64,000 nucleotides of DNA from Listeria goaensis (GCF_900186125.1 NZ_FYBQ01000002.1:62001-126000), one strand, 5' to 3'; positions 33,699-42,778 are shown, counted from the first letter of the stretch. Translations and numbers: made by a program. Notes: a model not told the origin generated them from the sequence alone.

Positions 33699-35744
33699 AT
33701 GAAAAAAATAGTAGCCACAATATTAGCTTGCTTACTTGCAACTTTTGGCATTAATCCTGGCATGCACGTTCAAGCTGCGGCGACAGATACTGTCAACATT
33801 CCAGATCAAAACCTTCTTGAAGGCTTGAAAGACTTATTAGATAAACCATTTGCAACTTCTTTAACAGAAGCTGATTTGGCACAACTTGACAATGCAGCAA
33901 TTAACTATTCTAATCCAGCTCAAGCTGCTGTTCCTGGACGAGTTTCAGATTTAACAGGGTTAGAATTTGCAACAAACATGACTCAACTGGATATTTCAGC
34001 TAGTGATGTGAGTGATATTACCCCCATAATAAATTTACCCAAGCTAAAAAGGATTGTTGGTGTCAATACAGCACTTACCAGTCTAGAAGGCATCCAAAAC
34101 CTTCCATCACTTGAGCAATTAGAACTCGGTGGTGACTATATTCAAGACTTTTCACCACTACTAGGAGCTAAAAACCTAACCTCTTTCAGCTATGAATCTT
34201 ACCGCTGGCTTTCTAGCGACTATTCAGCAATTGATGACATTTCTATTCTTGCAGAAATGCCTAATCTTCAAATTCTTAATTTAAATGACAACGAAGTCAG
34301 TGATCTTTCTCCATTAAGCGGGAATAGTTCAATTCAAACATTGATTTTAAATAAAAATAATGTACAGCAACTTGCTCCATTGGAAAATATGAATAACTTA
34401 GAAGTTTTATATTTAAATCAAAACGATCTTACTTCCTTAGATGACCTAGCAACTTTAGAAGGATTAGAAATCTTATATGCAGATTCTAATCATATTGTAG
34501 ATGTCTCTTCTCTAAATCATTTATTTAACACAATGATAAAAGGTTCTGACGATTATAAAGGTTTACAAATCAATAATCAAACCATTACTTTACCAGCAAT
34601 AACTGTTAAACAAGGTGACACTGCCGTTTCCCAAAATCCTACAAAAGGGTTAGATAGTCAAGTGATGGCTGTGCAAAGTGCTTCTAATGAAGGACAAATC
34701 TCTAGTGATTCAAAAACTATTTCATGGGATAATATGACAAGTGATACTACTGTCACTTATAACGTGGCTGCTACAGACCAATCAGCAGCTGGCGTAGATT
34801 TTTCTTATTCCCTCAAAGTATCACAACCAATTAAGGTTGTAGATGATACTTACAGTGAAGTAACTGTTAACTATGTCGACACCGATGGTAATACGCTTGC
34901 TCCGTCCGATACTTTAAGTGGAGTTGTTGGAGATAACTACACTTCTACCGCAAAAGACATCGACGGTTGGATTTTACAAACCACTCCTGATAATGCAACA
35001 GGCGTATTTAGCAACACAGCTCAAACTGTCACTTATGTGTATGAAAAAGAAGTTATCCCTGCTCAAGATGTTACCGTTAAATATGTAGATAGTGATGGCA
35101 ATGATTTAGCCACTGCTGATACATTAAGTGGAAATATCGGAGATAACTACACTTCTACTGCAAAAGACATCGACGGTTGGGTTTTACAAACCACTCCTGA
35201 TAATGCAACAGGTCTATTTAGTGACACGGCTCAAACTGTCACTTATGTGTATGAAAAAGAAGTTATCCCTGCTCAAGATGTTACCGTTAAATATGTAGAT
35301 GGTGATGGCAATGATTTAGCCGCTGCCGATACATTAAGTGGAAATATCGGAGATAACTACACTTCTACCGCAAAAGATATCGACGGTTGGGTTTTACAAA
35401 CCACTCCTGATAATGCAACAGGTCTATTTAGTGACACAGCTCAAACTGTCACTTACATTTATGAAGAGGCGTCCAATGATGTTATGCCAACTCCTCCTGC
35501 CGATGATTCAACGGACAATAATAACGACACAACAGATACAGATGGCAAGATTCCTAGCACAAACATTGATGTACAAGAGAAAAACGTCATCAAAGACCCT
35601 ACTTCTAACAATCCAGAAAAAGTGAAAACATCACTACCAAAAACAGGTGATTCAGCGGTAGACAGCGGTATTCTAGTCAGACTTGGCGCATTATTATTAG
35701 GCGCTCTCGCAGTATTCACTCGCAGACAAAGAAAAACAAAATAA
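33699..35744 (+). CDS. Internalin-like LRR/MucBP surface protein with LPXTG anchor
   Basis: Secreted, wall-anchored protein of 681 residues. Signal peptide about 1-28; internalin-type cap about 30-75; leucine-rich repeats about 80-275 with 21-22-residue units (for example LQILNLNDNEVSDLSPLSG); an Ig-like inter-repeat domain about 285-376; three MucBP-type repeats starting near 387, 457 and 527 with an exact 70-residue period; an Asp/Thr-rich spacer; LPKTG at 646-650, a membrane helix and the basic tail RRQRKTK. Repeats two and three are nearly identical at DNA level. It should be anchored by SrtA. A role in adhesion to mucin or host surfaces is inferred from the domains. RBS AAAAGGAG. Confidence 0.9.
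   Translation: MKKIVATILACLLATFGINPGMHVQAAATDTVNIPDQNLLEGLKDLLDKPFATSLTEADLAQLDNAAINYSNPAQAAVPGRVSDLTGLEFATNMTQLDISASDVSDITPIINLPKLKRIVGVNTALTSLEGIQNLPSLEQLELGGDYIQDFSPLLGAKNLTSFSYESYRWLSSDYSAIDDISILAEMPNLQILNLNDNEVSDLSPLSGNSSIQTLILNKNNVQQLAPLENMNNLEVLYLNQNDLTSLDDLATLEGLEILYADSNHIVDVSSLNHLFNTMIKGSDDYKGLQINNQTITLPAITVKQGDTAVSQNPTKGLDSQVMAVQSASNEGQISSDSKTISWDNMTSDTTVTYNVAATDQSAAGVDFSYSLKVSQPIKVVDDTYSEVTVNYVDTDGNTLAPSDTLSGVVGDNYTSTAKDIDGWILQTTPDNATGVFSNTAQTVTYVYEKEVIPAQDVTVKYVDSDGNDLATADTLSGNIGDNYTSTAKDIDGWVLQTTPDNATGLFSDTAQTVTYVYEKEVIPAQDVTVKYVDGDGNDLAAADTLSGNIGDNYTSTAKDIDGWVLQTTPDNATGLFSDTAQTVTYIYEEASNDVMPTPPADDSTDNNNDTTDTDGKIPSTNIDVQEKNVIKDPTSNNPEKVKTSLPKTGDSAVDSGILVRLGALLLGALAVFTRRQRKTK
34861..35460 (+). 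repeat. Three 210-bp in-frame MucBP repeats
   Basis: Unit of 210 bp (70 codons). Units two (from about 35071) and three (from about 35281) differ at only a few bases, and unit one is more diverged. The pattern indicates recent duplication or gene conversion, so the repeat number probably varies between strains. Confidence 0.85.
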
Positions 35745-35770
35745 GTATGATTAAGTAAAAATAAATGAAA

Positions 35771-35805
35771 AACAACTCCCAAAACTTATGGGAGTTGTTT
35801 TTTTA
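35771..35805. terminator. Terminator of the surface-protein gene
   Basis: AACAACTCCC-N9-GGGAGTTGTT followed by a T-tract on the plus strand and flanked by A's on the left, so it can serve both directions. It ends against the stop codon of the truncated channel frame. Confidence 0.9.
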
Positions 35806-36150
35806 GCTATTCGTTTCTAAATACTTCTTAACCTTATTTTTATCTTCTTCTGCAAGCAAATCGATATCTTTTAAAATCGTATAAACATCTTTTTTTGTTG
35901 AAATAAAAAAGGAGGTTATTGTGCTTGTAATGATTCCAATTATACCGATTCCAAAAACCATTAGTAGTGAAGCAATCAGACGACCTGTGAAAGTTATTGG
36001 TGAAATATCTCCATAGCCAACTGTCGTAATCGTTACGAGTACCCACCAAAAAGCATCTCCGTAGTTATGAATGTTTGGCTCAATTAGATAAATCGAGAGC
36101 AGTTTTTTTAAGTTTATTTCTTCAATCTCTTTTGTCGAATCTGATAGTTT
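35803..36150 (-). pseudogene. 5'-truncated potassium channel (pore and C-terminus only)
   Basis: A minus-strand frame of 115 codons with no start codon or ribosome site reads through the pore helix and selectivity filter, [20 protein letters not shown], then a second helix [18 protein letters not shown] and a charged tail ending KKYLETNS. These are Ion_trans_2/K+ channel features. The first pore-flanking helix and everything before it are missing, and the frame runs into the end of the permease gene at 36114. It is a decayed fragment left by a deletion or rearrangement. Confidence 0.78.
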
Positions 36151-37610
36151 TCATAAATTCCCATTGCAATCACGGCGAATACGACTGGTCCGACTACCAT
36201 CCAAATAGTATCATTCCAGTTACCGCTCATCGCAGGCTCAATAATTGTGAAAACATTTGAGAAGCCAACAATAGCTACGACAATAATTGTCACAATGTAC
36301 GTGATTGCCTTTGTTTTATACACAACGAAAGGTCGTTCAAGTCCTTCACGATTTTTAAAGAACGGGAATGCAAAGGCTAGAAACACATATGGTAGTGTCA
36401 TAGAAACATTTGCCATAAGTGTTAGCGTGTTATAGAATGCCGAAGCACTTTTCCCACCGAATGAAACGATGAGCACGATGATAACAACGAGTAAGCACTG
36501 CATCCACATTGCAAATTCCGGCATGCCGAATTTGTTGATTTTGCTCATGCGCTTTGGCCAGTACTCGGCTGTACCTTGTACAATGGCTTTTAGCGGTGAA
36601 TAGATGAGCGTAAAGAACGCACCCGTGTATGCTAAAAACATAGAAAGACCAGTAACTCTTGCGAACCAATTGGCCATTTGCGATGCTGCGTCCGTTGCAA
36701 GACCAAGCGCGTTCCCAAATTCTAAACCAAGATTGTACATTAAAACGTATGTAATGTTCCCGTAGTTGACATTAGATCCACTCAAAATTTTATCCCAGTT
36801 GGTACTAATTCCCCACATGAAAATTTCTAAAGCATAGCCAATTGAAATAATAAAGGCGGCAATCATAATACCTTTTGGAAAAGTCTTCGTTGGGTTTTTC
36901 GTTTGGTCAACTAGGCCGGCTACTGCCTCGGTTCCCCCGTATGCAAATATCGCAAATACGCAGAACGACAAGATAGCAATCGGGCTAAGATAACTTGGGT
37001 TTGGCGATACAAGGAAATCTTTTACTCCCGAAATATCTTGCGCAAAATTTCCGCCGTTTAACATTAGAATAAGTAAACTTACGACGATTAAAACGATGTT
37101 TAGACCCATAACGGCGATTCCGCCGACAGCCGTTACTTTTGTAATTTGTTTTAAACCTTTTGAAGCTAGTAACGTAACGATAAGCATCCAAACAGCGGCA
37201 AGTATCCCGACGGTTTGTGTTGGCGATAAGCCGAAAAGCGACCATGTTTGGGTTTTATCTTCGCCAAATAGGAAGATGGAAAATGGAATCCAAACTTTAG
37301 AAGCGGTTCCGACCATCCAAATGACGTAAGAAGTAAACCACATGAAAGTAACGATGAAGGCATAACGTGGCCCGATGCTATCGTTCATCCATGAATAAAT
37401 TCCGCCTTTTTCTTTACGGTAAGCTGCTCCGTATTCGGCCATCATAAGCGCAAATGGAATAAAGAAGAAAATTCCGGCTCCAATGTACCATGGAATCGCA
37501 CTATAACCCATTCGGTAAAAGCCAATTGGACCGTTTGCGAAACCAAATACGGACGTGAAAATCATTAGAATTAAACTAATAAGTCCCATTTTTTTAATTT
37601 CATTTGACAT
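36114..37610 (-). CDS. Amino acid permease, APC superfamily (YjeM-like)
   Basis: Inner-membrane transporter of 497 residues with about twelve helices. [49 protein letters not shown] and [28 protein letters not shown] are APC signatures of the glutamate/GABA-antiporter branch. The substrate is unknown. The ATG at 37610 has AAAGGAATGAG upstream; an in-frame extension to 37643 is less likely. The 3' end overlaps the truncated channel frame, so the junction may be recent. Confidence 0.83.
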   Translation of the reverse strand: MSNEIKKMGLISLILMIFTSVFGFANGPIGFYRMGYSAIPWYIGAGIFFFIPFALMMAEYGAAYRKEKGGIYSWMNDSIGPRYAFIVTFMWFTSYVIWMVGTASKVWIPFSIFLFGEDKTQTWSLFGLSPTQTVGILAAVWMLIVTLLASKGLKQITKVTAVGGIAVMGLNIVLIVVSLLILMLNGGNFAQDISGVKDFLVSPNPSYLSPIAILSFCVFAIFAYGGTEAVAGLVDQTKNPTKTFPKGIMIAAFIISIGYALEIFMWGISTNWDKILSGSNVNYGNITYVLMYNLGLEFGNALGLATDAASQMANWFARVTGLSMFLAYTGAFFTLIYSPLKAIVQGTAEYWPKRMSKINKFGMPEFAMWMQCLLVVIIVLIVSFGGKSASAFYNTLTLMANVSMTLPYVFLAFAFPFFKNREGLERPFVVYKTKAITYIVTIIVVAIVGFSNVFTIIEPAMSGNWNDTIWMVVGPVVFAVIAMGIYENYQIRQKRLKK

Positions 37611-37813
37611 AAATCTCATTCCTTTTTGTGTATTATTATACATATAATTACTAATTATTGTATCCCATACTAGAATGTCATTATACCATTAAAAAACAAA
37701 AATCCTTTTTAAAAGAACAATTCAAATAGAATGTAAAGTCTGACGTGCGCGACTTTTCCGACAATGATTCGCGAAAAAAAAGCACATTTCAAATCGATAA
37801 ATGAACACAAAAC

Positions 37814-37886
37814 TAGCCTGATGACTTGTCTGGAACCGCACCGACGTGTATTTTAACGACGAAGATGGCCGTTTGTCATCAGGCTG
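37814..37886. repeat. Dispersed element copy C with 11-bp inverted repeats
   Basis: AGCCTGATGAC (37814-37824) and its exact complement GTCATCAGGCT (37875-37885) enclose 50 bases. The right end holds GCCGTTTGTCATCAGGCTG (37868-37886), the copy A/B element with one change. The last codons and stop of the phosphatase gene (37879) lie inside it, so on the minus strand it may act as that gene's 3' hairpin. Confidence 0.7.
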
Positions 37887-38382
37887 ATGTAAATTTCTCA
37901 CCGCGCATCACAGTTAGCACCCGCGGATTCGGTAAATATCGTTTGATTTCCTTTAATTTTAAAAGTGTAGGTGTATCGTTGTAGTGTTCAGCAATTCCCA
38001 TCGCAACCGCGCTACTTCGGCTGACGCCTGCGTTACAATGCACAACAATTTGACCATGATTTGCGTGATGGTCTAAAAAAGAATAAATCGCAGCAGCGTG
38101 TCGCTCGTTAAAGAGCTTCATTTCATGTTCTTCTTTTTGGCTTAATCCCCAGTAGTCGTCTTCTTCGTTAATGTCATTAAAGCGCACTTCAAGAATCCCT
38201 TCAAATAGCTCAGGATTTTTAAGCGTTTTAAAAGCCAGACCAACATCTGTTATTCGGATTAAAAGCGCATTTTCTGATTTTGGCGTAAACGAAACCGCCA
38301 TAACTTCTGGGATGGCAATGATAGGCAACTGCAATGGATCGAAATCAATTTGTCGTTTTTCCTTATTCACATAATTCGCCAT
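37879..38382 (-). CDS. Dual-specificity/tyrosine phosphatase-like protein
   Basis: Cytoplasmic protein of 167 residues with the Cys-phosphatase P-loop VVHCNAGVSRSSAVAMGIAEHY (HCX5R). A conserved Asp-rich segment RFNDINEEDDYWGLSQ could supply the general acid. The start is ATG at 38382; a GTG frame to 38442 is possible. The C-terminal Thr-Ser-Ala-stop is encoded by the dispersed element copy C. The substrate is unknown. Confidence 0.8.
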   Translation of the reverse strand: MANYVNKEKRQIDFDPLQLPIIAIPEVMAVSFTPKSENALLIRITDVGLAFKTLKNPELFEGILEVRFNDINEEDDYWGLSQKEEHEMKLFNERHAAAIYSFLDHHANHGQIVVHCNAGVSRSSAVAMGIAEHYNDTPTLLKLKEIKRYLPNPRVLTVMRGEKFTSA

Positions 38383-38465
38383 ATAAAACGTGTCCCTTCC
38401 ACTATTCCTACTCGTATTGTAACATATTTCGCCTTTTTCCACGCTATCATAGCTTTATAGAAAAA

Positions 38466-38496
38466 AACGTACTTAGCAAAATTCACTAAGTACGTT
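38466..38496 (-). terminator. Terminator of the YdeI-like gene
   Basis: AACGTACTTAG / CTAAGTACGTT, perfect 11-bp stem with a T-tract on the minus strand. Confidence 0.88.
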
Positions 38497-38500
38497 CCGT

Positions 38501-39163
38501 TTATTTTTTATTTTGACGGTATAAATCTTTACTTTTAAAGCCCGCCTTTAAAATGGTTTTTGTTTCTTCCAAGCGTTTCTCTTCTGTTGCCGTTTGTTTC
38601 GCACTAAAAACATAGCTTGCCCAAGTTTTTTGATAACCCGCAGCAAGTTTTTCATACAGCTCAGAAGCCTCTGCATCGTCCGCAAGTCGCGCTTTTAAAT
38701 CGGGAATTTTCTCTGCATAATTCGTCTCAGCCTTCGCTGCACTTTTTCCTTTTTCACTGAAAGCTTCCTTCATACCAACAACTGTAAACGTATCATCCAT
38801 GCTCACCATGCGCGAAAACTTCAAACTACTTTTTGGCAAAAAGCCTTCCTCATCAACTTTAAGCGTTGGCATAATTTCATCACGATGCACAAACGTGTCG
38901 TACACCGAATTTCCTTTTTTCGGATATGCCACAAACAAATAGCCCTTCTTGGCCAGGCGGTCGTGCTGAACAACATCGTTTACAAAAGCCTCCATTTCCG
39001 CCATCGTTAGCGCAAAACCAAAAATCAAATCGTACTGTTTTTGTTTAAAAGAATGGTCCACGCTAGCCAAAGCATCAAGCTCAGTGAAATCCTGTGGCAC
39101 GTTTAGAACCGCTTTGTTCGCGTATTTCGTTAAATTAAGTTTTTCTACAATCGACTTTGCCAT
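38501..39163 (-). CDS. YdeI/OmpD-associated family protein
   Basis: Cytoplasmic protein of 220 residues. The C-terminal third (IPDLKARLADDAEASELYEKLAAGYQKTWASYVFSAKQTATEEKRLEE) matches the YdeI/OmdA-associated domain. The N-terminal part (about 1-125) has an LDALASVDHSFKQKQYDLIFGFALTMAEMEAFV stretch of unknown function that resembles DUF3052-type domains. It follows a small gene by 1 bp in a two-gene operon. Function not known. Confidence 0.7.
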   Translation of the reverse strand: MAKSIVEKLNLTKYANKAVLNVPQDFTELDALASVDHSFKQKQYDLIFGFALTMAEMEAFVNDVVQHDRLAKKGYLFVAYPKKGNSVYDTFVHRDEIMPTLKVDEEGFLPKSSLKFSRMVSMDDTFTVVGMKEAFSEKGKSAAKAETNYAEKIPDLKARLADDAEASELYEKLAAGYQKTWASYVFSAKQTATEEKRLEETKTILKAGFKSKDLYRQNKK

Positions 39164-39164
39164 A

Positions 39165-39401
39165 TTATTTGCTCACATGACTTGCGCCAAATTTTTGAAC
39201 TACTTCCATGACTTCATCACGCTTATCCTCGCGAATGTAAGAAACCATTTTTGGAACCATTGCCATCAAATACTTTTGGTCAAAATCTCCCGAATCTTGT
39301 TTGCCAAAGCTCTCGCTAAGAAGCTCCTTCATAGCGGATTCTTTCCCCTTTTCAGTCCGCTCTAAAATAAAATCAAGAAACTTTTGTTGTCCTTCATTCA
39401 T
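39165..39401 (-). CDS. Small conserved protein of unknown function
   Basis: Protein of 78 residues, helical and charged, with no membrane segment or recognised motif (KFLDFILERTEKGKESAMKELL then VPKMVSYIREDKRDEVMEVVQKF). The ATG at 39401 lies 8 bases after GGAGG; a TTG two codons earlier is too close. It is translationally linked to the YdeI-like gene, so the two probably act together. Confidence 0.65.
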   Translation of the reverse strand: MNEGQQKFLDFILERTEKGKESAMKELLSESFGKQDSGDFDQKYLMAMVPKMVSYIREDKRDEVMEVVQKFGASHVSK

Positions 39402-39463
39402 TGTCAATTCCTCCTTGTGTCTTATGAAATAAGTATAATAATCCAGCGCTTTTTAGGCAAGAA

Positions 39464-39495
39464 AAAGCCCCTTTCAAAAAACAAAGGGACCCTTT
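39464..39495 (-). terminator. Terminator of the leucine dehydrogenase gene
   Basis: On the minus strand GTCCCTTT and AAAGGGGC pair (one U-G) around a short loop and are followed by TTTTTC. Confidence 0.75.
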
Positions 39496-39498
39496 ACG

Positions 39499-40572
39499 CT
39501 ATTTCATCATCAAAAACGTACTACGAACTTGCTTCATCATTTCAATTCGCTTTTCAGACATATGGTCAGCAGCTTCTGCTGGAATGATGCCTTCAGCTTT
39601 TGAGATCTCATAAACTTTTCCAATTTGATCATAAATTTCATCAATTTTTTTCTTCGCACGGTTTTCATTGTAGCCAAGCAATTCATCCGCCACATTAATG
39701 ACGCCGCCAGCATTTACGATATAATCGGGCGCATATAAAATTCCGCGTGCAGAAAGCATTTCGCCATGCGTTTGAATATCAAGCAATTGGTTGTTTGCAC
39801 TTCCGCAAATCATTTTAAATTTTAAATTTGGTATGGTAACGTCATTTAAAATTCCGCCTAGCGCACACGGGGCAAAAATATCCGCGTCAACCGTATAAAT
39901 ATCATTTGGCAAGACCGCTTCCGCACCAAAATCGCGTACCGCTCGCTCTACCGCGTCTGGGTTAATATCCGTCACGACAAGCTCCGCGCCTTCCGCGCGT
40001 AACAGCGCACAAAGCGCGTACGCCACGTTGCCAACACCTTGGACCGCTACTTTCTTCCCAAGTAAAGAATCACTTCCAAAAGCCTCTTTTGCAGTGCGCT
40101 TCATTGCTGCATAAACACCCCGCGCTGTCATTGGACTTGGATTACCCGATGAGCCAAACGTTTCAGATATCCCTGTCACATATTTGGTTTCTTCATGAAT
40201 GTAGTCCATATCTTGAACGGTCGTACCGACATCCTCAGCAATAATGTAACGGCCGTTTAAACTTTCCACATAACGACCTAGCGCACGAAACAACGCTTCG
40301 CTTTTGTCCTTTTTCGGATCTCCGATAATGACCGTTTTCCCGCCACCTAAATTGAGCCCCGCAGCTGCATTTTTATACGTCATCCCACGAGCTAGACGAA
40401 GCACATCGAGAAGCGCTTCCTCTTCCGTTTCATACGGCCACATCCGACATCCACCAAGCGCTGGTCCGAGTGTCGTATCGTGAATCGCAATAATCGCTTT
40501 TAGTCCAGAAGCCTTATCTTGACAAAAAACAACTTGTTCATAATCATATTTTTCCATCTTCTCAAATAACAT
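39499..40572 (-). CDS. bcd: Leucine (branched-chain amino acid) dehydrogenase
   Basis: NAD-dependent enzyme that interconverts Leu/Ile/Val and their 2-oxo acids, 357 residues. The Glu/Leu/Phe/Val dehydrogenase pattern is clear: [29 protein letters not shown] with the catalytic Lys, [14 protein letters not shown] site [12 protein letters not shown] and [12 protein letters not shown]. It resembles Bacillus Bcd (YqiT) throughout. No bkd genes lie next to it, unlike the Bacillus operon. Two near-consensus cre sites upstream suggest CcpA control. Confidence 0.9.
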   Translation of the reverse strand: MLFEKMEKYDYEQVVFCQDKASGLKAIIAIHDTTLGPALGGCRMWPYETEEEALLDVLRLARGMTYKNAAAGLNLGGGKTVIIGDPKKDKSEALFRALGRYVESLNGRYIIAEDVGTTVQDMDYIHEETKYVTGISETFGSSGNPSPMTARGVYAAMKRTAKEAFGSDSLLGKKVAVQGVGNVAYALCALLRAEGAELVVTDINPDAVERAVRDFGAEAVLPNDIYTVDADIFAPCALGGILNDVTIPNLKFKMICGSANNQLLDIQTHGEMLSARGILYAPDYIVNAGGVINVADELLGYNENRAKKKIDEIYDQIGKVYEISKAEGIIPAEAADHMSEKRIEMMKQVRSTFLMMK

Positions 40573-40637
40573 GATACATTGCCCCCTTTAGTCTAAAACA
40601 CATGAAACTCAACTCGCTACCCTTATTATACGAATTT

Positions 40638-40735
40638 TGAAAGCGCTGTAAAAGTTTTTGGATTATTTAAGACGAAATTCATACTTTTTGTTTAAAACAA
40701 AAACTTTCGACCTATTTTATTTGTATGCGCTTTCA
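40638..40735. promoter_or_regulatory. Two cre-like sites upstream of leucine dehydrogenase
   Basis: TGAAAGCGCTGTAA (40638-40651) and TGTATGCGCTTTCA (40722-40735) each match the CcpA cre consensus with one mismatch. The first lies about 65 bp and the second about 150 bp upstream of the start codon. Cooperative CcpA control is inferred. Confidence 0.6.
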
Positions 40736-40813
40736 CGAAAGAAAGGACTTTCGTTTTAGTTTCTACGTCGCACAAAGTGCCATAGTTTGAAAATTAATTC
40801 GAAGCAGAAAAAT

Positions 40814-40839
40814 AAAAAAGTAGGCAGACACCTACTTTT
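40814..40839 (-). terminator. Terminator of the OsmC-family gene
   Basis: AAAAGTAGG / CCTACTTTT stem with a T-tract on the minus strand, overlapping the stop codon at 40832. Confidence 0.75.
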
Positions 40840-41215
40840 CCAAAAACCTTACTTGCTCTGTAATCTCAATATCAGGGTGCATGCTTTTCGCGACGGGGCA
40901 AGCGTCTTTCACGAGATGCACCGTTTTTTCAGCCTTTTGTTGGAATTCCGCTGCCACTTTTACTTCGAACTGCACATTAATCTTTTTAATCACGTGCACC
41001 GGCTGCTCTAAATCTTGCTCGTAGTCCACATCAACTTCCAAGTCTTCGAACGGAATCCGCTTCTTCTCAAGCAACTTCGCGTACACATAGACGCTACAAG
41101 CCGCGACAGCCGCCACTGTAATTTGAACCGGGGAAAAACCTTCTTCTTTGATTAAAGGCCAGTTCCCAGTTTCGTGTAAAAGTTCCACTTTCTTTCCTAC
41201 TTTTTTTAAATGCAA
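40832..41215 (-). CDS. OsmC/Ohr family protein (YhfA-like)
   Basis: Cytoplasmic Cys-based peroxide-detoxification fold of 127 residues. The two family cysteines are present, in AAVAACSVYVYAKLLEKKR and in DACPVAKSM. The short length fits the general OsmC/YhfA branch rather than Ohr. TTG at 41215 is preferred because GGAGGGG lies 6 bases upstream; the frame to 41230 has no ribosome site. It stands alone. Confidence 0.78.
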   Translation of the reverse strand: MHLKKVGKKVELLHETGNWPLIKEEGFSPVQITVAAVAACSVYVYAKLLEKKRIPFEDLEVDVDYEQDLEQPVHVIKKINVQFEVKVAAEFQQKAEKTVHLVKDACPVAKSMHPDIEITEQVRFLEK

Positions 41216-41321
41216 TCCAAACCCCTCCAAATTCCGACTAAATAAGTAAGAATAATTATACCGCTAGTTGCTTCGCCTGTCAAAAAAAGCAGCTAAGCTT
41301 TTACGCCTAGCCGCCTTCATT

Positions 41322-42098
41322 TTATTCTGTGACAACAGCATAGATGCCGTCGCGTTCCGAGTACTCAAGCTTAAGCCCCATATTCGGATCCATGTGCGCG
41401 AAATGTTCCGCCCAGTAGCGAATCGCTTGAATAAGTGAGAAATGGTCTAATTGCTGAATCACACGGTCATTTTGAATGACGTCAGCGCCAAACCCAATTT
41501 TATCATCATAGGTTAGCGCGACTTGTACATCATCGAGCGTTAAACCTTTTTCGTGCGTGAAGAAGGCGATAACCGCGTTTGAAATATTTCCTTCATCAAG
41601 GATTTCTTCTCGCGTAGTTGTTCCTGCTTGAATCGTTTCATGCTGAACATCGGCATGGTTGCCGCGACTAGACTCCACCACTGGTTCCGCATGGCGATTT
41701 TTTCGTTTACTAAACAACATCATTACTAGACGAATAATTAAAATAATCGCTAGAATGTTAATCATTAAACCTAAAATGTTTCCAAATGCGCCCATTCCAG
41801 AAAGCAGACCGCCAAATAATAAACCAGCGATTCCGCCCATCATTAAGCCGCCCATAAGTCCTCCGCCGCTAAAAAACCCTCGTTTACCAGCATTCGCATT
41901 CGTTTGCGAGCGGTTTACATTTGAACGATTAATTCCGTTGTTATTTGACTTAAACGATCTAACTGGCGAGCGGTAGCCCCTTGCGTCCGCCTCTTTCACT
42001 TGCGAATATTGTGCAGGAACTAGGTTGTCAACAATCGTACCTCCTACTGGCGTAAAGATTAAGCCAGCTGCTAATAATACAGAAACTAATTTTTTCAC
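41322..42098 (-). CDS. Membrane protein with Tim44-like N-region and DUF2653 (YxcD) C-terminus, under Mn2+ riboswitch
   Basis: Protein of 258 residues. A signal-like helix lies at 4-22; an Arg/Asn/Ser-rich segment about 40-75; a Gly/Met-rich stretch GGLMGGLMMGGIAGLLFGGLL (about 79-100) leads into a membrane helix about 108-128, a pattern of bacterial Tim44-like proteins. The C-terminal 90 residues (ISNAVIAFFTHEKGLTLDDVQVALTYDD...) match DUF2653/YxcD. It starts with GTG behind GGAGGAAG. A promoter and a yybP-ykoY riboswitch precede it, so expression should rise with Mn2+. The function is unknown; a link to metal or membrane stress is inferred from the switch and the neighbouring floA. Confidence 0.75.
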   Translation of the reverse strand: MKKLVSVLLAAGLIFTPVGGTIVDNLVPAQYSQVKEADARGYRSPVRSFKSNNNGINRSNVNRSQTNANAGKRGFFSGGGLMGGLMMGGIAGLLFGGLLSGMGAFGNILGLMINILAIILIIRLVMMLFSKRKNRHAEPVVESSRGNHADVQHETIQAGTTTREEILDEGNISNAVIAFFTHEKGLTLDDVQVALTYDDKIGFGADVIQNDRVIQQLDHFSLIQAIRYWAEHFAHMDPNMGLKLEYSERDGIYAVVTE

Positions 42099-42120
42099 AC
42101 TCTTCCTCCTTCTTTTGCGT

Positions 42121-42240
42121 ACAAAAAGACCTTACGAAATAAACGTAAGGTCTTGCAAACAATTTAAAATTGCTAACTATGCCGGGCATAAAATCCGGAT
42201 TGACGACATAGCTATGACTGCTACTCCCCTTAAGCGGGAT
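42121..42240 (-). ncRNA. yybP-ykoY manganese riboswitch with expression-platform terminator
   Basis: On the minus strand the aptamer 5' motif GGGGAGTAGC (42220-42229), a TGTCGTCAATCCGG segment and the 3' motif TTGCAAGACCTTACG are present in the right order for yybP-ykoY. The 3' segment is reused in the terminator AAGACCTTACG / CGTAAGGTCTT (42126-42136 and 42144-42154) followed by five T. Mn2+ binding is known to stabilise this aptamer and turn genes on. Control of a Tim44-like/DUF2653 gene is unusual. Confidence 0.85.
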
Positions 42241-42261
42241 TTTCTTATGAACTTAACTACA

Positions 42262-42290
42262 ACTATACACGTTTCTAAAGCAAATTTCAA
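42262..42290 (-). promoter_or_regulatory. Promoter for the riboswitch-controlled gene
   Basis: TTGAAA (42285-42290), a 17-base spacer and TATAGT (42262-42267) on the minus strand. The -35 overlaps the stop codon of the upstream gene, so the riboswitch gene has its own start even though it is last in the floA cluster. Confidence 0.78.
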
Positions 42291-42778
42291 GATGAATGAT
42301 CACGAAGAGACACTGGTTTGTCTAAAACTTCTTTCGCAATCATGGCACGCTTCAAATTTATGCTTGAAAGTTTTTGTCGATGTGAACGATGCGTTTCAAA
42401 TCCACTTCTCGTCACATTAATATCTTCAATAGTCGACTCGCGCTCCATTTGTTTTCGCGCACGCTCCGCTTGTTTTTTAGCCGCAACATCTACTTTCGCT
42501 GTTTGAACTTGCGGTGCGCTTGTATAAGTCCCACTTGTTACAGCAGGTTTTGCTTTCGGGCTCGGTTTTGAATGAGTTTTCATCGCATCACGATATTCAT
42601 TCCGCGCCTCATTCATTGCTTGCCTCATCTTACTTTGCGGAGCTTTTCCAGTTCCAGCTTTCCGCTTACTTTCAGCCTCTTTTTTAGCATGCCTAGCAAG
42701 CAAGACGCCACCTACCATGATAATCAGTGGTAAAAAGCCCATCAAGTCGCTAATGAAATCCATTGGATCAAAAGACAT
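42287..42778 (-). CDS. Small membrane-anchored basic protein in the flotillin cluster
   Basis: Protein of 163 residues with one N-terminal membrane helix (about 12-30, FLPLIIMVGGVLLA) and a long basic, Ala/Lys/Arg-rich cytoplasmic tail with low-complexity and coiled stretches (KKQAERARKQMERE). No known domain. The ATG at 42778 lies 6 bases after AGGTG. It follows floA by 20 bp on the same strand, so it may act with the flotillin scaffold. Confidence 0.65.
   Translation of the reverse strand: MSFDPMDFISDLMGFLPLIIMVGGVLLARHAKKEAESKRKAGTGKAPQSKMRQAMNEARNEYRDAMKTHSKPSPKAKPAVTSGTYTSAPQVQTAKVDVAAKKQAERARKQMERESTIEDINVTRSGFETHRSHRQKLSSINLKRAMIAKEVLDKPVSLRDHSS

Noticed and set aside
33000-37880. Mobile element as cause of the accessory region
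   Set aside because: No transposase, integrase, terminal repeats or tRNA-linked attachment site is visible; homologous recombination explains the remnants.
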